The notes: generated from the sequence alone by a model not told the origin. DNA of 25,200 nucleotides from RGIG2041 sp045537695 (GCA_045537695.1 JAZSQB010000045.1:1-25200); one strand, 5' to 3'; shown: positions 1 through 7,153, numbered from the stretch's first letter. A program made the numbers and translations.

Positions 1-1963
1 CACCTGCTGTAACATTACCATTATTCATACAGCCCACAAAATTGAAAGAAGTATCGTAACCGGTGCCGCTACCTGCAAAGCAACCAGCTCTACCAATCAT
101 ACCGCCTGCGGCAGATTTTGAGCTTGCGGTAGAGGAAACATCGCCGTTATTGATGCAGTTTAATAACTTAACGTCGTTGACACCAAGATCTGGACCGTCG
201 GCCTTTTCGGTCTGGGTAATTCCAATGATACCGCCGGCTGCGGTTGTGCCGGCTATAGCCTTTACTTCCCCATCGTTAACACAATTGTCAAACAGGAAAG
301 GAACCTCATGAGCGAGAGAACCTGCGATACCGCCTACATCTCCGGTGGAGGAAGAGATATCACCTACATTGTAGCAGTTGACGAACTTGGTAGATGCGTT
401 AACGCTACCAACGATACCGCCAACGTTACCAACAGCGTTAATCTCACCGTAGTTTGCACAATCAATAAACTGAATGTAGAATTCATCACCCGCGTCGTCA
501 CCGTCAACCACAGCAGCGATACCGCCGTTGTTCTTGCCTGCGGTGGAAACAACGTCGCCGTAGTTTACAACCTTTTCAAATACTATCTCAAAGATCTCGT
601 CGTTGGAAACCATGCCAACTACGCCGCCTGCGCCGCCTGCGCTTGCGTTAATATTAGCCTTGTTTACAACGTTGGTAACTGCTGCGTCAGCGGTGTTACC
701 GATGATGTTAGCAAGTGCGCCGGTGTAGCCCTCTGCCTTGAACTCGGTGGTCTCTTCGGTGTAATTGATCTCACCCTCAATAGTGAGGTTCTTTACGGTA
801 CCGTTGAGCGCCGCGAACAGCGGAACTTCTGTTGTGATCTTATTGCCTTTACCGTCGAAGGTACCGATAAAGTTTTGTGCATAGGATTCAGTAAGAGTAA
901 TATCGTTTGCAAGATAATACGTGCCGTCGGGGTCCATAGCGGCAAAATCAGCCGCGCTGGTGATAGGATCTCCGCCGGGCGCGGGGATAGTGCTTTCGGG
1001 GAAGTCAAGCGTTATCTTGAACTGGTTATTGGTCTTGAAATAAGCGTCCTTTACGGTGGAGTAATACTGAACCTCAACGTCTTTTCCGCCGTTGGTGAAG
1101 TACAGCATTGCAACAAGACCGGTTCCGCCGTAATCTAAGTCGGTTTGTTGGGGATCAACCAGCATTTCGACGACCTTGTTACCGTTCACGCCGGTTTTTG
1201 TTCTGTAATAGATGTCGTCCGTGGGGTTGTGGCCGCAGACCATCATAACTACGTTTTTATGCTTTTTCAGCACCTTATCCCAAAGACCGTCGGCGTTATT
1301 TTCGCAACCGTATGTTCCGATATTGTAGTGATTACCGTTTTTCTGCATATAAATATGGGTGGAAACGATAACTCGGCAGTCAGAATTTTGACTGATGACC
1401 CCATCTGCCCATTCAAGCACTTCCTCTTTGAGCAAGAAGTCGAGATTCATAAACATGTACTTGACTCTGTTGATCTTAATTATACGATAGGTATTGAGCA
1501 TAGTGCTGCCGTCGAAAGAGCCTGTGATCTCGTTTCCGTAACGCTCCTGAGTTATGAAAGCGTCGTAATTTGCGCTGGAATTTGAGGTTTGGTCGTGATT
1601 ACCGCGAATAATGGAGAAAGGTATTACGCCCTTTATCTTGGCGTACGCTTCGTTTACTCTCTGGTACTCTGCCGCTGTATCGTGGTTGGTAAGGTCACCG
1701 AGACCTACCGCGAATTTGATCTTCAGATCGTCTGCGTTGCCACGCAGCCACTCGAAAAGGACTGCCAGCTTTTCGGGATAGTCGTCTGTAAGATTCTGAA
1801 TATCACCGATAAGTGCTATGGAGTATTCGAAATCCTCGGGCGGAGTCATGTTGGTGATCCAATAGTCGTCCTCGACTTCTGCGGCAGATGCGCCAACAGG
1901 CACTGCCACCAGCACGCCCATGATCATGGTCAATGCCAGCAAAACGCTTAAAAGTTTTTTCAT
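1..1963 (-). CDS. Secreted metallophosphoesterase with GLUG-like repeat tail (3' end beyond window)
   Basis: An uninterrupted minus-strand frame of 654 codons starts at the ATG 1963-1961 and runs off the left edge. It begins with a signal peptide (MKKLLSVLLALTMIMG, Ala-Ser-Ala-Ala cleavage region near residue 28). Calcineurin-like phosphoesterase motifs follow: GDIQ (D54), GDLTNHD (D90), GNHD (121-124), STH (H203) and CGH (H245). Two usual metal ligands are changed: the DxH histidine is Q56 and the final GHxH histidine is P247. From about residue 390 there are about seven degenerate GLUG-like units (Asn-x-Gly-[Asp/Glu]-[Ile/Val] ... Gly-Gly-[Ile/Val]-[Ile/Ala]-Gly), typical of cell-surface proteins. 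RBS GAGGGG lies 8 nt upstream of the ATG. The likely role is an extracellular phosphoesterase; substrate unknown. It is divergent in style from the phage genes and probably chromosomal. Apparent plus-strand frames here are shadows of it. Confidence 0.9.
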   Translation of the reverse strand, partial: MKKLLSVLLALTMIMGVLVAVPVGASAAEVEDDYWITNMTPPEDFEYSIALIGDIQNLTDDYPEKLAVLFEWLRGNADDLKIKFAVGLGDLTNHDTAAEYQRVNEAYAKIKGVIPFSIIRGNHDQTSNSSANYDAFITQERYGNEITGSFDGSTMLNTYRIIKINRVKYMFMNLDFLLKEEVLEWADGVISQNSDCRVIVSTHIYMQKNGNHYNIGTYGCENNADGLWDKVLKKHKNVVMMVCGHNPTDDIYYRTKTGVNGNKVVEMLVDPQQTDLDYGGTGLVAMLYFTNGGKDVEVQYYSTVKDAYFKTNNQFKITLDFPESTIPAPGGDPITSAADFAAMDPDGTYYLANDITLTESYAQNFIGTFDGKGNKITTEVPLFAALNGTVKNLTIEGEINYTEETTEFKAEGYTGALANIIGNTADAAVTNVVNKANINASAGGAGGVVGMVSNDEIFEIVFEKVVNYGDVVSTAGKNNGGIAAVVDGDDAGDEFYIQFIDCANYGEINAVGNVGGIVGSVNASTKFVNCYNVGDISSSTGDVGGIAGSLAHEVPFLFDNCVNDGEVKAIAGTTAAGGIIGITQTEKADGPDLGVNDVKLLNCINNGDVSSTASSKSAAGGMIGRAGCFAGSGTGYDTSFNFVGCMNNGNVTAG

Positions 1964-2013
1964 AATTTCCCCTCTTTATTGATTATTAAATATTTTCACC
2001 CATAAAAAATCTT

Positions 2014-2046
2014 GACTATACCGAATTTTTGTATGGATATATAGTC
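2014..2046 (-). promoter_or_regulatory. Inverted repeat at the transcription start (possible operator or 5' stem-loop)
   Basis: GACTATA (2014-2020) and TATAGTC (2040-2046) are exact inverse complements 19 bp apart. The right arm begins directly after the -10 box of the minus-strand promoter, so the repeat spans the expected transcription start. It could be a repressor site or a 5' hairpin in the mRNA leader. Function is inferred from position only. Confidence 0.45.
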
Positions 2047-2075
2047 ATTGTACTACAATTTCGTAAATTTGTCAA
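2047..2075 (-). promoter_or_regulatory. Sigma-A type promoter of the metallophosphoesterase gene
   Basis: On the minus strand TTGACA (2075-2070), a 17-bp spacer and TACAAT (2052-2047) form a near-perfect housekeeping promoter. The 5' leader to the ATG at 1963 is about 75 nt. Confidence 0.8.
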
Positions 2076-2136
2076 TAGTTTGAAAGTATTTTAAGCATAT
2101 TTTTGGGTAAATTTGACCACAGATCCCACAAGAATC

Positions 2137-2171
2137 GAAAGAAAAAGCGAGACGCAGGGTAGCATCTCGCT
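2137..2171 (-). terminator. Intrinsic terminator after the DUF6472 gene
   Basis: On the minus strand AGCGAGA (2171-2165), a 12-nt loop and TCTCGCT (2152-2146) are followed by a T-rich run (TTTTCTTTC). It lies about 11 nt past the stop codon of the gene ending at 2182. Confidence 0.8.
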
Positions 2172-2181
2172 GAAATTTGGC

Positions 2182-2406
2182 TCATATCTGTTTTTGAACG
2201 GTTTTATATTCGTCGTAGAATTTATAGTAGGGGCAGGATGAGTTGTGGCCTGAGAGGAAGCGGACCATTTCGTCCTCGTCAAGGTCCATATGACAGATAT
2301 ACTCGCCCCAATCCTCGTCGTAGTCGTAATACTCGCAGGACTCGCAATTAGTCTGCCGCGTCGCGGGTGATGACGCCGCCCGCTTGGGTTTGTTTTCGTT
2401 AGGCAT
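2182..2406 (-). CDS. DUF6472 family small protein
   Basis: This 74-aa protein carries two Cys pairs in the pattern CESCEYY ... YICHMDLDEDEM ... CPYYKF, ending DEYKTVQKQI. That layout (Cys-x2-Cys, an acidic MDLDEDEM core, a late Cys-Pro-Tyr) matches the DUF6472 family of Clostridia as I recall it. The family has no assigned function; the Cys residues suggest metal binding. The ATG at 2406 has GAGG a few nt upstream and AAGGAAG further out. It has its own promoter and terminator, so it is a single-gene unit. It probably belongs to the chromosome rather than to the phage, since it faces away from the phage operon. Confidence 0.85.
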   Translation of the reverse strand: MPNENKPKRAASSPATRQTNCESCEYYDYDEDWGEYICHMDLDEDEMVRFLSGHNSSCPYYKFYDEYKTVQKQI

Positions 2407-2438
2407 AAGTATCCTCGGGCTTCCTTTCTTTTTTAATT

Positions 2439-2467
2439 ATAATAACACATTTGCAGCCCAAAGTCAA
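2439..2467 (-). promoter_or_regulatory. Promoter of the DUF6472 gene
   Basis: On the minus strand TTGACT (2467-2462), a 17-bp spacer and TATTAT (2444-2439) sit about 33 nt upstream of the ATG at 2406. Confidence 0.7.
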
Positions 2468-2478
2468 TAAAGGGACGG

Positions 2479-2508
2479 GCGACAAAAAAATTTTGTTTGT
2501 TTTATAAT
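2479..2508 (+). promoter_or_regulatory. Candidate early phage promoter
   Basis: GCGACA (2479-2484), an 18-bp spacer and a perfect TATAAT (2503-2508) point toward the first phage gene at 2601. The -35 is weak (4 of 6), the -10 strong. It is back to back with the DUF6472 promoter, 11 bp apart at the -35 boxes. Confidence 0.5.
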
Positions 2509-2543
2509 TAAATGCGAAAGGTGAAACGACCTGATTTCTTGCA

Positions 2544-2582
2544 AAATGGGAGAGGGTCGCGACCCTCTCGCATTTATTTTTT
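2544..2582 (+). promoter_or_regulatory. Perfect 20-bp palindrome with T-rich tail in the leader of the phage operon
   Basis: GAGAGGGTCGCGACCCTCTC (2550-2569) is a perfect palindrome. Pairing continues after one G/G mismatch (2549/2570) to 2544 and 2575, and is followed by TTTATTTTTT. It lies between the candidate promoter and the first phage gene. It could be an intrinsic terminator/attenuator, a dimeric repressor operator, or a site at the host-phage junction. The short sequence TGCGAAAGG occurs on both sides (2513-2521 and 2582-2590). Confidence 0.6.
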
Positions 2583-2600
2583 GCGAAAGGAATTGAAGAC

Positions 2601-3416
2601 ATGGCAAGCACAGAATTTATTGCAAAGCGCATTGAGGGCAAGAAAAAGGAAATTGAGAAGCTGGAAAAGAAAATGCAGCGCATACAAAAAGCAAAAGCGA
2701 CCGGCTGGACGGTCAACCCGTATTTATACGATGAATACGACGAAAAATGCACAGCAAGAGAGATCGAGAGCGCCCGCGAGCAGCTGGCAGTGTATGAAGC
2801 CCAGCTCGCAGAAGCGGAGAAAAAAGCGGCAAGCAGAAACGTGCCGGCAATTCTTGAATTTTTGGAAGCATGGAAAAAGCGCGTGTTTGAATTTTACGAC
2901 GCCGGCTTTGTTGAGCTTTACAAGGAGCGCGCAAAGCAGCGAGAAATATCGCAGCGGGCGCAAGCGCTGCCGTACTGCTCACCAGAGCGCGAAGCGCTCG
3001 AGGAACAAAGCGACGCAATCCGCACCGCTGTTTACAACAAGTTGCACGGCTATTTCAGAGAAACAACAAAAGAAGAAAGACAGCGCCGCGAATTCCGGTA
3101 TGTGTTAAAAGTCAAAGTGCGTGACGGCGAGTGGGAGCATTTAGCCGAATACTCACACGGGACATACGACGAAGCAGCTGCAAAGTTGCGCAAGGACTTG
3201 GAGCAGGAAGCAGCCCGCAAGTACGATTTTATCATTGAAAGAACAGTCGCGATCACAGGCGAGATCACGGACGCATCCGCTCTGACAGTTGGAGCAAAAG
3301 GCGACCTGAACGGCTACATCGAGGGCAAGGACGGCAAAGCATCAATAAAAACAATAGGAGCGGGCGGCTACAACATCCAGTGTTACCACTTCCGCACCCT
3401 TATACATAAAATGTAA
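2601..3416 (+). CDS. Hypothetical phage protein with N-terminal coiled coil
   Basis: This 271-aa protein starts at ATG 2601 with RBS AAAGGAA 9-10 nt upstream. Residues 1-90 are a highly charged heptad-like coiled coil (Lys/Glu/Ala rich). Residues 95-150 are helical and basic. The C-terminal 90 residues look like a small folded domain with Gly-rich turns, ending in GAGGYNIQCYHFRTLIHKM. I recall a similar ending (GAGGYNIQ ... FR-LVHK) in uncharacterised clostridial phage and mobile-element proteins, but I know of no function. It is the first gene of the plus-strand phage operon, followed after 52 nt by a small DNA-binding protein. No signal peptide or membrane segment is visible. Confidence 0.75.
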   Translation: MASTEFIAKRIEGKKKEIEKLEKKMQRIQKAKATGWTVNPYLYDEYDEKCTAREIESAREQLAVYEAQLAEAEKKAASRNVPAILEFLEAWKKRVFEFYDAGFVELYKERAKQREISQRAQALPYCSPEREALEEQSDAIRTAVYNKLHGYFRETTKEERQRREFRYVLKVKVRDGEWEHLAEYSHGTYDEAAAKLRKDLEQEAARKYDFIIERTVAITGEITDASALTVGAKGDLNGYIEGKDGKASIKTIGAGGYNIQCYHFRTLIHKM

Positions 3417-3468
3417 AAATTTCGGAGCTGCGCTAACGGCATGACGGGCGAAAGGAGAAAAACGAAAA

Positions 3469-3714
3469 GTGAAATACAAATATTTGACATTCGACGACCG
3501 CCGTATCATAGAAACCGAATACACCGCCGGCGCACGTGTTCAGGACATTGCAGACAAAATCGGCGTGCCGGCTGCAACCATTTACAAGGAGCTGGCGCGC
3601 GGCTATACAGGAGACCTCGACCGGAATATGCGCAGCGCGTATTCCGCGGAGCTGGCGCAACAAAAGGTGCAACAGAATTTCAAAAACCGCGGAAAGAGAG
3701 GACGCAAAGAATGA
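3469..3714 (+). CDS. Small helix-turn-helix protein (HTH_38 / IS30 N-terminus-like)
   Basis: This 81-aa protein uses GTG at 3469, with AAAGGAG about 11 nt upstream. Residues 5-45 (LTFDDRRIIETEYTAGARV, then DIADKIGVPAATIYKELARG) read as a helix-turn-helix of the HTH_38 type found at the N-terminus of IS30-family transposases. No catalytic DDE part follows, and the basic C-terminus (KNRGKRGRKE) ends the protein, so this is a stand-alone DNA-binding protein. In the early position it probably regulates phage transcription. The stop overlaps the next ATG (ATGA). Confidence 0.75.
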   Translation: MKYKYLTFDDRRIIETEYTAGARVQDIADKIGVPAATIYKELARGYTGDLDRNMRSAYSAELAQQKVQQNFKNRGKRGRKE

Positions 3715-3908
3715 GTGAAGAAAAGATAAGCTGTGAGCGGTGCGGCTTTTGTCAATATCCTCGCTCTGCGTATGACAACGGCGGATGTTGTAAGTGCAAG
3801 GCAATGAAAAGGAAAACAATTGACGTATATGTCGGCGGCGGAGAAGCTCCGGAATGGTGTCCGCTGAAAAACGCGCAAGAAAAAAAGAGGAAAGGAAACA
3901 AAGAATGA
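3711..3908 (+). CDS. Small Cys-rich protein, zinc-ribbon-like
   Basis: This 65-aa protein starts at ATG 3711, overlapping the previous stop, with RBS GAGAGG 9 nt upstream. It has CERCGFCQYP near the start, CCKCKAMKRK in the middle and EWCPLK near the end, and a very basic C-terminus. The paired Cys suggest bound zinc. Its family is not recognised beyond a resemblance to short phage proteins with the same Cys layout. The stop overlaps the next gene's ATG (ATGA), so it is translationally coupled to the Dam-type methylase. Confidence 0.75.
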   Translation: MSEEKISCERCGFCQYPRSAYDNGGCCKCKAMKRKTIDVYVGGGEAPEWCPLKNAQEKKRKGNKE

Positions 3909-4369
3909 ACAATGCACTTTTAAGCAGCCAAAACATGAACTGGTGTACACCGCAAAAATTTTTTGACGAATTAAATGCCGAATTTCATTTTACACTGGAC
4001 GCTGCCGCGACAGAACAATCAGCAAAATGCGATAAATATTTTACGCCAGAAACGGACGGATTAAAACAATCGTGGAGTGCGGTGGGGGGGGCGGTATTTT
4101 GCAACCCACCGTATGGACGAAAGCTCGGGGTCTGGGTACAAAAAGCATATCAAGAATCGAAACACGGAACAACAATTGTGCTGCTCATTCCGGCGCGCAC
4201 GGACACATCATATTTTCACGATTTCATATACGGAAAAGCCGAAATCAGATTTTTGCGCGGTCGGTTGACGTTCACAGACGAAAAAGGAAACCCACAGACG
4301 GACGGCAAAGGACGTGCAATGCCCGCGCCTTTTCCGTCAATGTTGGTCGTATATAACGGGAGTATATGA
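3905..4369 (+). CDS. dam: Phage N6-adenine DNA methyltransferase (Dam family)
   Basis: This 154-aa protein fits the short phage Dam family (phage N-6-adenine-methyltransferase). It has the N-terminal WCTPQKFFDELN (13-24), LDAAA (31-35), the catalytic NPPYG (67-71), IVLLIPARTDTSYFHDF (91-107) and the C-terminal RLTFTDEKGNP/PFPSMLVVY segments in the usual order. It methylates adenine N6 in phage or host DNA, probably as protection against restriction. The start ATG 3905 overlaps the upstream stop and its own stop overlaps the Mom-family gene (ATGA), so the two are coupled. A run of eight G (4084-4091) lies just before the NPPY codons; an indel there would remove the catalytic motif. Target sequence is unknown. 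Confidence 0.92.
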   Translation: MNNALLSSQNMNWCTPQKFFDELNAEFHFTLDAAATEQSAKCDKYFTPETDGLKQSWSAVGGAVFCNPPYGRKLGVWVQKAYQESKHGTTIVLLIPARTDTSYFHDFIYGKAEIRFLRGRLTFTDEKGNPQTDGKGRAMPAPFPSMLVVYNGSI

Positions 4370-4992
4370 AAAATTACATAATAAAAAGCATCAGCAAACA
4401 AGCTGCGAGTGAATATATAGCAAAAAATCACTATTCACACGGATGCAGCAACTCGATTTCCCCATGCTACGGGCCGTACGATGAATCAGGAGACAATCTG
4501 ATCGGCGTTTGTGCCTTTTCGACACCTTGCAGCGAAAATGTGTGCTGCTCTGTTTTTGGAGCAGCAATGAAAAGAAACGTGACGGAATTGCACCGGCTTC
4601 ACATTTTGGACGGAACACCAAAAAACACAGAAAGCTGGTTTATTTCAAGATGCTTGAAACGCCTGACTAACGACAGACCGGACATCAAAGCAGTTATAAG
4701 TTTTTCCGATTTAACCGAGGGGCACACCGGCGTCATATACAAAGCGACAAACGCATATCGAATCGGAACAACGCGGAAACGGACATTTTATGTTGACGAA
4801 TCAGGGCGCTTGCGACACCCGCGGCAATGCGGTCACAATCTGACAAAAAGCGAAGCAGAAGCGCTGGGCTGGCAGCCAGTGAAACGCGCCGGAAAAAATC
4901 GCTATTTGTGGCTGATAGCAAAAACCAGAGCAGAAAGACGTTATTTACAAAGAATTTGCAAATTGTTACAGAATGAGAGGGATTCTGCATGA
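4366..4992 (+). CDS. mom: Mom-family adenine hypermodification protein
   Basis: This 208-aa protein has the hallmarks of the Mom family: NHYSHG (21-26), a central ELHRLHILDGTPKNTES (74-90) and SFSDLTEGHTGVIYKATN (112-129), the GNAT-like cofactor segment. Phage Mu Mom converts DNA adenine to N6-carbamoylmethyl-adenine and protects against many restriction enzymes; the same role is inferred here. The basic C-terminus (KRAGKNRYLWLIAKTRAERR) may contact DNA. ATG 4366 overlaps the stop of the adjacent Dam-type methylase by 4 nt. In Mu, mom expression depends on host Dam methylation; here an adenine methylase is encoded immediately upstream in the same operon. The exact modification cannot be read from the sequence. 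Confidence 0.85.
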   Translation: MKNYIIKSISKQAASEYIAKNHYSHGCSNSISPCYGPYDESGDNLIGVCAFSTPCSENVCCSVFGAAMKRNVTELHRLHILDGTPKNTESWFISRCLKRLTNDRPDIKAVISFSDLTEGHTGVIYKATNAYRIGTTRKRTFYVDESGRLRHPRQCGHNLTKSEAEALGWQPVKRAGKNRYLWLIAKTRAERRYLQRICKLLQNERDSA

Positions 4993-5210
4993 TCGAAAAG
5001 ACATCAGGCAAACAGCATCAGCGCTGGCGCGCAGCTGTCCGGCAGCACTGTGTTTATGGCACGGATAATTGCTGCAATGGAGCGCCGCTGCGCCCTGACA
5101 CCGAGCAAAAGCCGCCCTGCCGTCATTACATCGGCGGAAGATGCACAAAAATTGAAATTGCAAGCTGCAAAGCTGCGATACGCGCGGAAATTTCTCTGCG
5201 CGGTAAATAA
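4989..5210 (+). CDS. Small Cys-rich hypothetical protein
   Basis: This 73-aa protein starts at ATG 4989, overlapping the Mom stop by 4 nt, with a strong GAGAGGG 7 nt upstream. Its middle holds CVYGTDNCCNG, CRHYIGGRCTK and a final Cys near IASCK, seven or so Cys in 40 residues, probably metal binding. I do not recognise the family. Position and coupling suggest an accessory to the modification cassette, but that is inference. A frame starting at 5050 overlaps it and lacks a good RBS. Confidence 0.65.
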   Translation: MIEKTSGKQHQRWRAAVRQHCVYGTDNCCNGAPLRPDTEQKPPCRHYIGGRCTKIEIASCKAAIRAEISLRGK

Positions 5211-5246
5211 CACAGATCACATCAAAACCAGAAAGGAAGCAAAAAC

Positions 5247-5600
5247 ATGGCTACATTCATTAAGACCGTAAAAAACAAACACGAGGACACCGTCGACATT
5301 GTTGTCGATATAAAATCAATTTTTGGATATGTGGGAGAAAGCAGCTGCGTCAAGTATTCCATTGCTGACGTGCGCGTGCGCCCTTATAAGTGCCGCAGCT
5401 GGACGAGTGTCGCGGAAAGCATCTGCAACAACGCGGAATATGAAAAGCTGCCCGTTGTAGGCAAAGATCGTGAGCTGTACAAATTGAAAGTGTTTCTGCA
5501 CTACATAACGCCAGATCAGGCAAAAGAAGCAATCGCGGAAGCATACGCAGCTATCAAGCCAGACACCGGCATTATTGACGAAGCGGGGGCGCTGGTATGA
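5247..5600 (+). CDS. Hypothetical phage protein
   Basis: This 117-aa protein starts at ATG 5247 with RBS AAAGGAAG 8-9 nt upstream. It looks like a compact alpha/beta protein (VDIVVDIKSIFGYVGES near the start, an amphipathic helix DQAKEAIAEAYAAIK near the end) with two isolated Cys. No signal peptide, membrane segment or known motif is visible. It overlaps the next gene by ATGA. Confidence 0.7.
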   Translation: MATFIKTVKNKHEDTVDIVVDIKSIFGYVGESSCVKYSIADVRVRPYKCRSWTSVAESICNNAEYEKLPVVGKDRELYKLKVFLHYITPDQAKEAIAEAYAAIKPDTGIIDEAGALV

Positions 5601-5968
5601 GAAAAAAGAAAAACGTCGCCGGAGCGGTCAAGGCGTTTTTCAGAGACTTGCTGCTGTGGCTTGTGCGCCCCAAAGAATTTGCGGACGCTATAAATGAAGC
5701 GGAAGACGAAAAAGACCTCGACGACCGGCTGCGCGCTCTTTATGCCGGCAAGACGCTCCACCAGCTGAAACATGATGAAGCAATTGCCGGCGCTCTGGCA
5801 ATGAAAGAATACTGCGCGCACCGCATGAAACTTGCCGACAACATGATGCTGCGCGCCGGTGCAGACGTTCCGGCTTGCGAGGAATGCCCTCTGCGCATTT
5901 ATTGTCTGAACGAAGTGTGCAGCTGGGGAGAGGGAGAGCCGGAGAAAGGAGCGGGCGGCAATGGATAA
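5597..5968 (+). CDS. Hypothetical protein with C-terminal Cys cluster
   Basis: This 123-aa protein starts at ATG 5597 (ATGA overlap). A short hydrophobic patch (AFFRDLLLWLV) follows a basic start, then a helical acidic middle (NEAEDEKDLDDRLRALYAG). The C-terminal part has CEECPLRIYCLNEVC (about residues 95-109), a Cys-x2-Cys-x5-Cys-x4-Cys cluster that could bind zinc or an iron-sulphur centre. Family not recognised. It overlaps the next gene by 8 nt. Confidence 0.7.
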   Translation: MRKKKNVAGAVKAFFRDLLLWLVRPKEFADAINEAEDEKDLDDRLRALYAGKTLHQLKHDEAIAGALAMKEYCAHRMKLADNMMLRAGADVPACEECPLRIYCLNEVCSWGEGEPEKGAGGNG

Positions 5969-6239
5969 ATACGAAGCAAAGCTCGCCGTTGATCTGAATG
6001 CGATTTGTGTGTCCGGCGGCATCCGATATTACGCATACGGCATGGAATACATAAACCCCATAGACAAGCCCGCCTATGAAAGCATAATTTTGCATGATCT
6101 GCGTGCAAACAGTATCACACACGCAGATCGTGAAAGGACGACCGTCGAGGATTGGAAAGCCCCGCCGGAATACGTGGAAAAGCGCCTTGCGCTTTTAAGA
6201 AAAGCAAACGGAGAGGGAGAAAAACGACATGACGCCTGA
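5961..6239 (+). CDS. Hypothetical phage protein
   Basis: This 92-aa protein starts at ATG 5961 with AAAGGAG and GGGCGG upstream. It contains GGIRYYAYGMEYINP and a charged C-terminus (EYVEKRLALLRKANGEG). No known motif is seen. It overlaps its neighbours by 8 and 11 nt, consistent with a coupled small-gene operon. Confidence 0.65.
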   Translation: MDKYEAKLAVDLNAICVSGGIRYYAYGMEYINPIDKPAYESIILHDLRANSITHADRERTTVEDWKAPPEYVEKRLALLRKANGEGEKRHDA

Positions 6240-6504
6240 ACAGAATTTATTAAAATTTGCACGCACGGGAGACAAAGAAGCGCTGCACGCAGCTGCGCAG
6301 GAAATTTCGCAAAGAATCGCAGCAGCAATTAACCCCGTCAACCCATTAACAGCCCCGCTCGTCATTCATGTGCTGAATCTGTATGCAGCCAGCCTCGACA
6401 ATCTTTTTGACGGCGCAGCTGATGCAGCAAAGGGTTTTGACGAATTGCCGAGCATGGTTTTTTCAATTCCAACAAAGCGAAAAAATGAAATACACCCTGA
6501 ATGA
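6229..6504 (+). CDS. Hypothetical helical phage protein
   Basis: This 91-aa, Ala-rich, mostly helical protein starts at ATG 6229 with GAGAGGG 11 nt upstream. The N-terminal 35 residues (LLKFARTGDKEALHAAAQE) form an amphipathic helix pair. No recognised domain. Its last 20 nt overlap the start of the N4/N6 methylase. Confidence 0.65.
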   Translation: MTPEQNLLKFARTGDKEALHAAAQEISQRIAAAINPVNPLTAPLVIHVLNLYAASLDNLFDGAADAAKGFDELPSMVFSIPTKRKNEIHPE

Positions 6505-7153
6505 GCTATACAACGGCGACTGCATGGAAGCAATGAGAGAAATGCCCGACGGCTTTTTTGAATTGGCAATCGTCGACCCGCCGTATGGCATCAATGCAGA
6601 GGGCGGCACAGGAAAATACGGAAAAAGGAAATTTCGGAGCGAAAAGGCAAAGACATGGGACGCAGGAATACCGCCGCCGGAATACTTTGCGGAGCTGCGC
6701 CGCGTTTCTCAAAATCAGATCATTTTCGGCGGCAATTATTTTGCGCATCTTCTCCCGCCGTCCCGCTGCTGGGTGGCATGGGATAAGGGCGCGGGATTTT
6801 ACAACAGAAATTTTGCCGAGTGCGAGTTAGCATGGACGAGCTTTGACCGGAATGCAAAAGTGTTTAATTATGACCCGCTGGCACACCGTGATTATGTGGA
6901 CAAAATACACCCTTGCCAGAAGCCGGTCGCTGTTTACACATGGCTGCTGCAAAATTTTGCGAACGACGGTGACAAGATTCTTGACACGCACGTCGGCAGC
7001 GCATCCAGTCTTATTGCGTGCCACAATTGCAATTTTGATTTTCTCGGATTTGAAAAGGATGCGGACATATACGCCAGAGCAGCGCAACGTCTCGAGGCAG
7101 AGCGCGCACAATTGAGATTCGATGTATTTTGCGGGGGGGGGGTGACACTGTGA
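6485..7153 (+). CDS. Phage DNA methyltransferase, N4/N6 (N6_N4_Mtase family)
   Basis: This 222-aa protein shows the beta-class order of motifs: catalytic DPPYG (31-35) first, then IHPCQKPV (141-148) and the SAM-binding DTHVGSASS (167-175). The central NQIIFGGNYFAHLLPP and ELAWTSFDRNAKVF segments are characteristic of a common Firmicutes phage methylase family. It transfers methyl to adenine N6 or cytosine N4; target unknown. I chose ATG 6485 because MKYTLNELYNGDCMEAM is the usual start of the family, although the RBS is poor and the start lies inside the previous gene, so translation is probably coupled. A run of ten G (7133-7142) encodes the last GGG residues; a one-base change would alter the C-terminus (see findings). 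Confidence 0.9.
   Translation: MKYTLNELYNGDCMEAMREMPDGFFELAIVDPPYGINAEGGTGKYGKRKFRSEKAKTWDAGIPPPEYFAELRRVSQNQIIFGGNYFAHLLPPSRCWVAWDKGAGFYNRNFAECELAWTSFDRNAKVFNYDPLAHRDYVDKIHPCQKPVAVYTWLLQNFANDGDKILDTHVGSASSLIACHNCNFDFLGFEKDADIYARAAQRLEAERAQLRFDVFCGGGVTL

Noticed and set aside
63..1951. Several plus-strand open frames
   Set aside because: They lie opposite one continuous minus-strand gene with signal peptide, phosphoesterase motifs and repeats; the plus-strand products have no recognisable motifs.
3469..3714. IS30 transposase fragment
   Set aside because: The helix-turn-helix gene is complete with its own start, stop and coupling, and no DDE catalytic remnant or terminal repeats follow.
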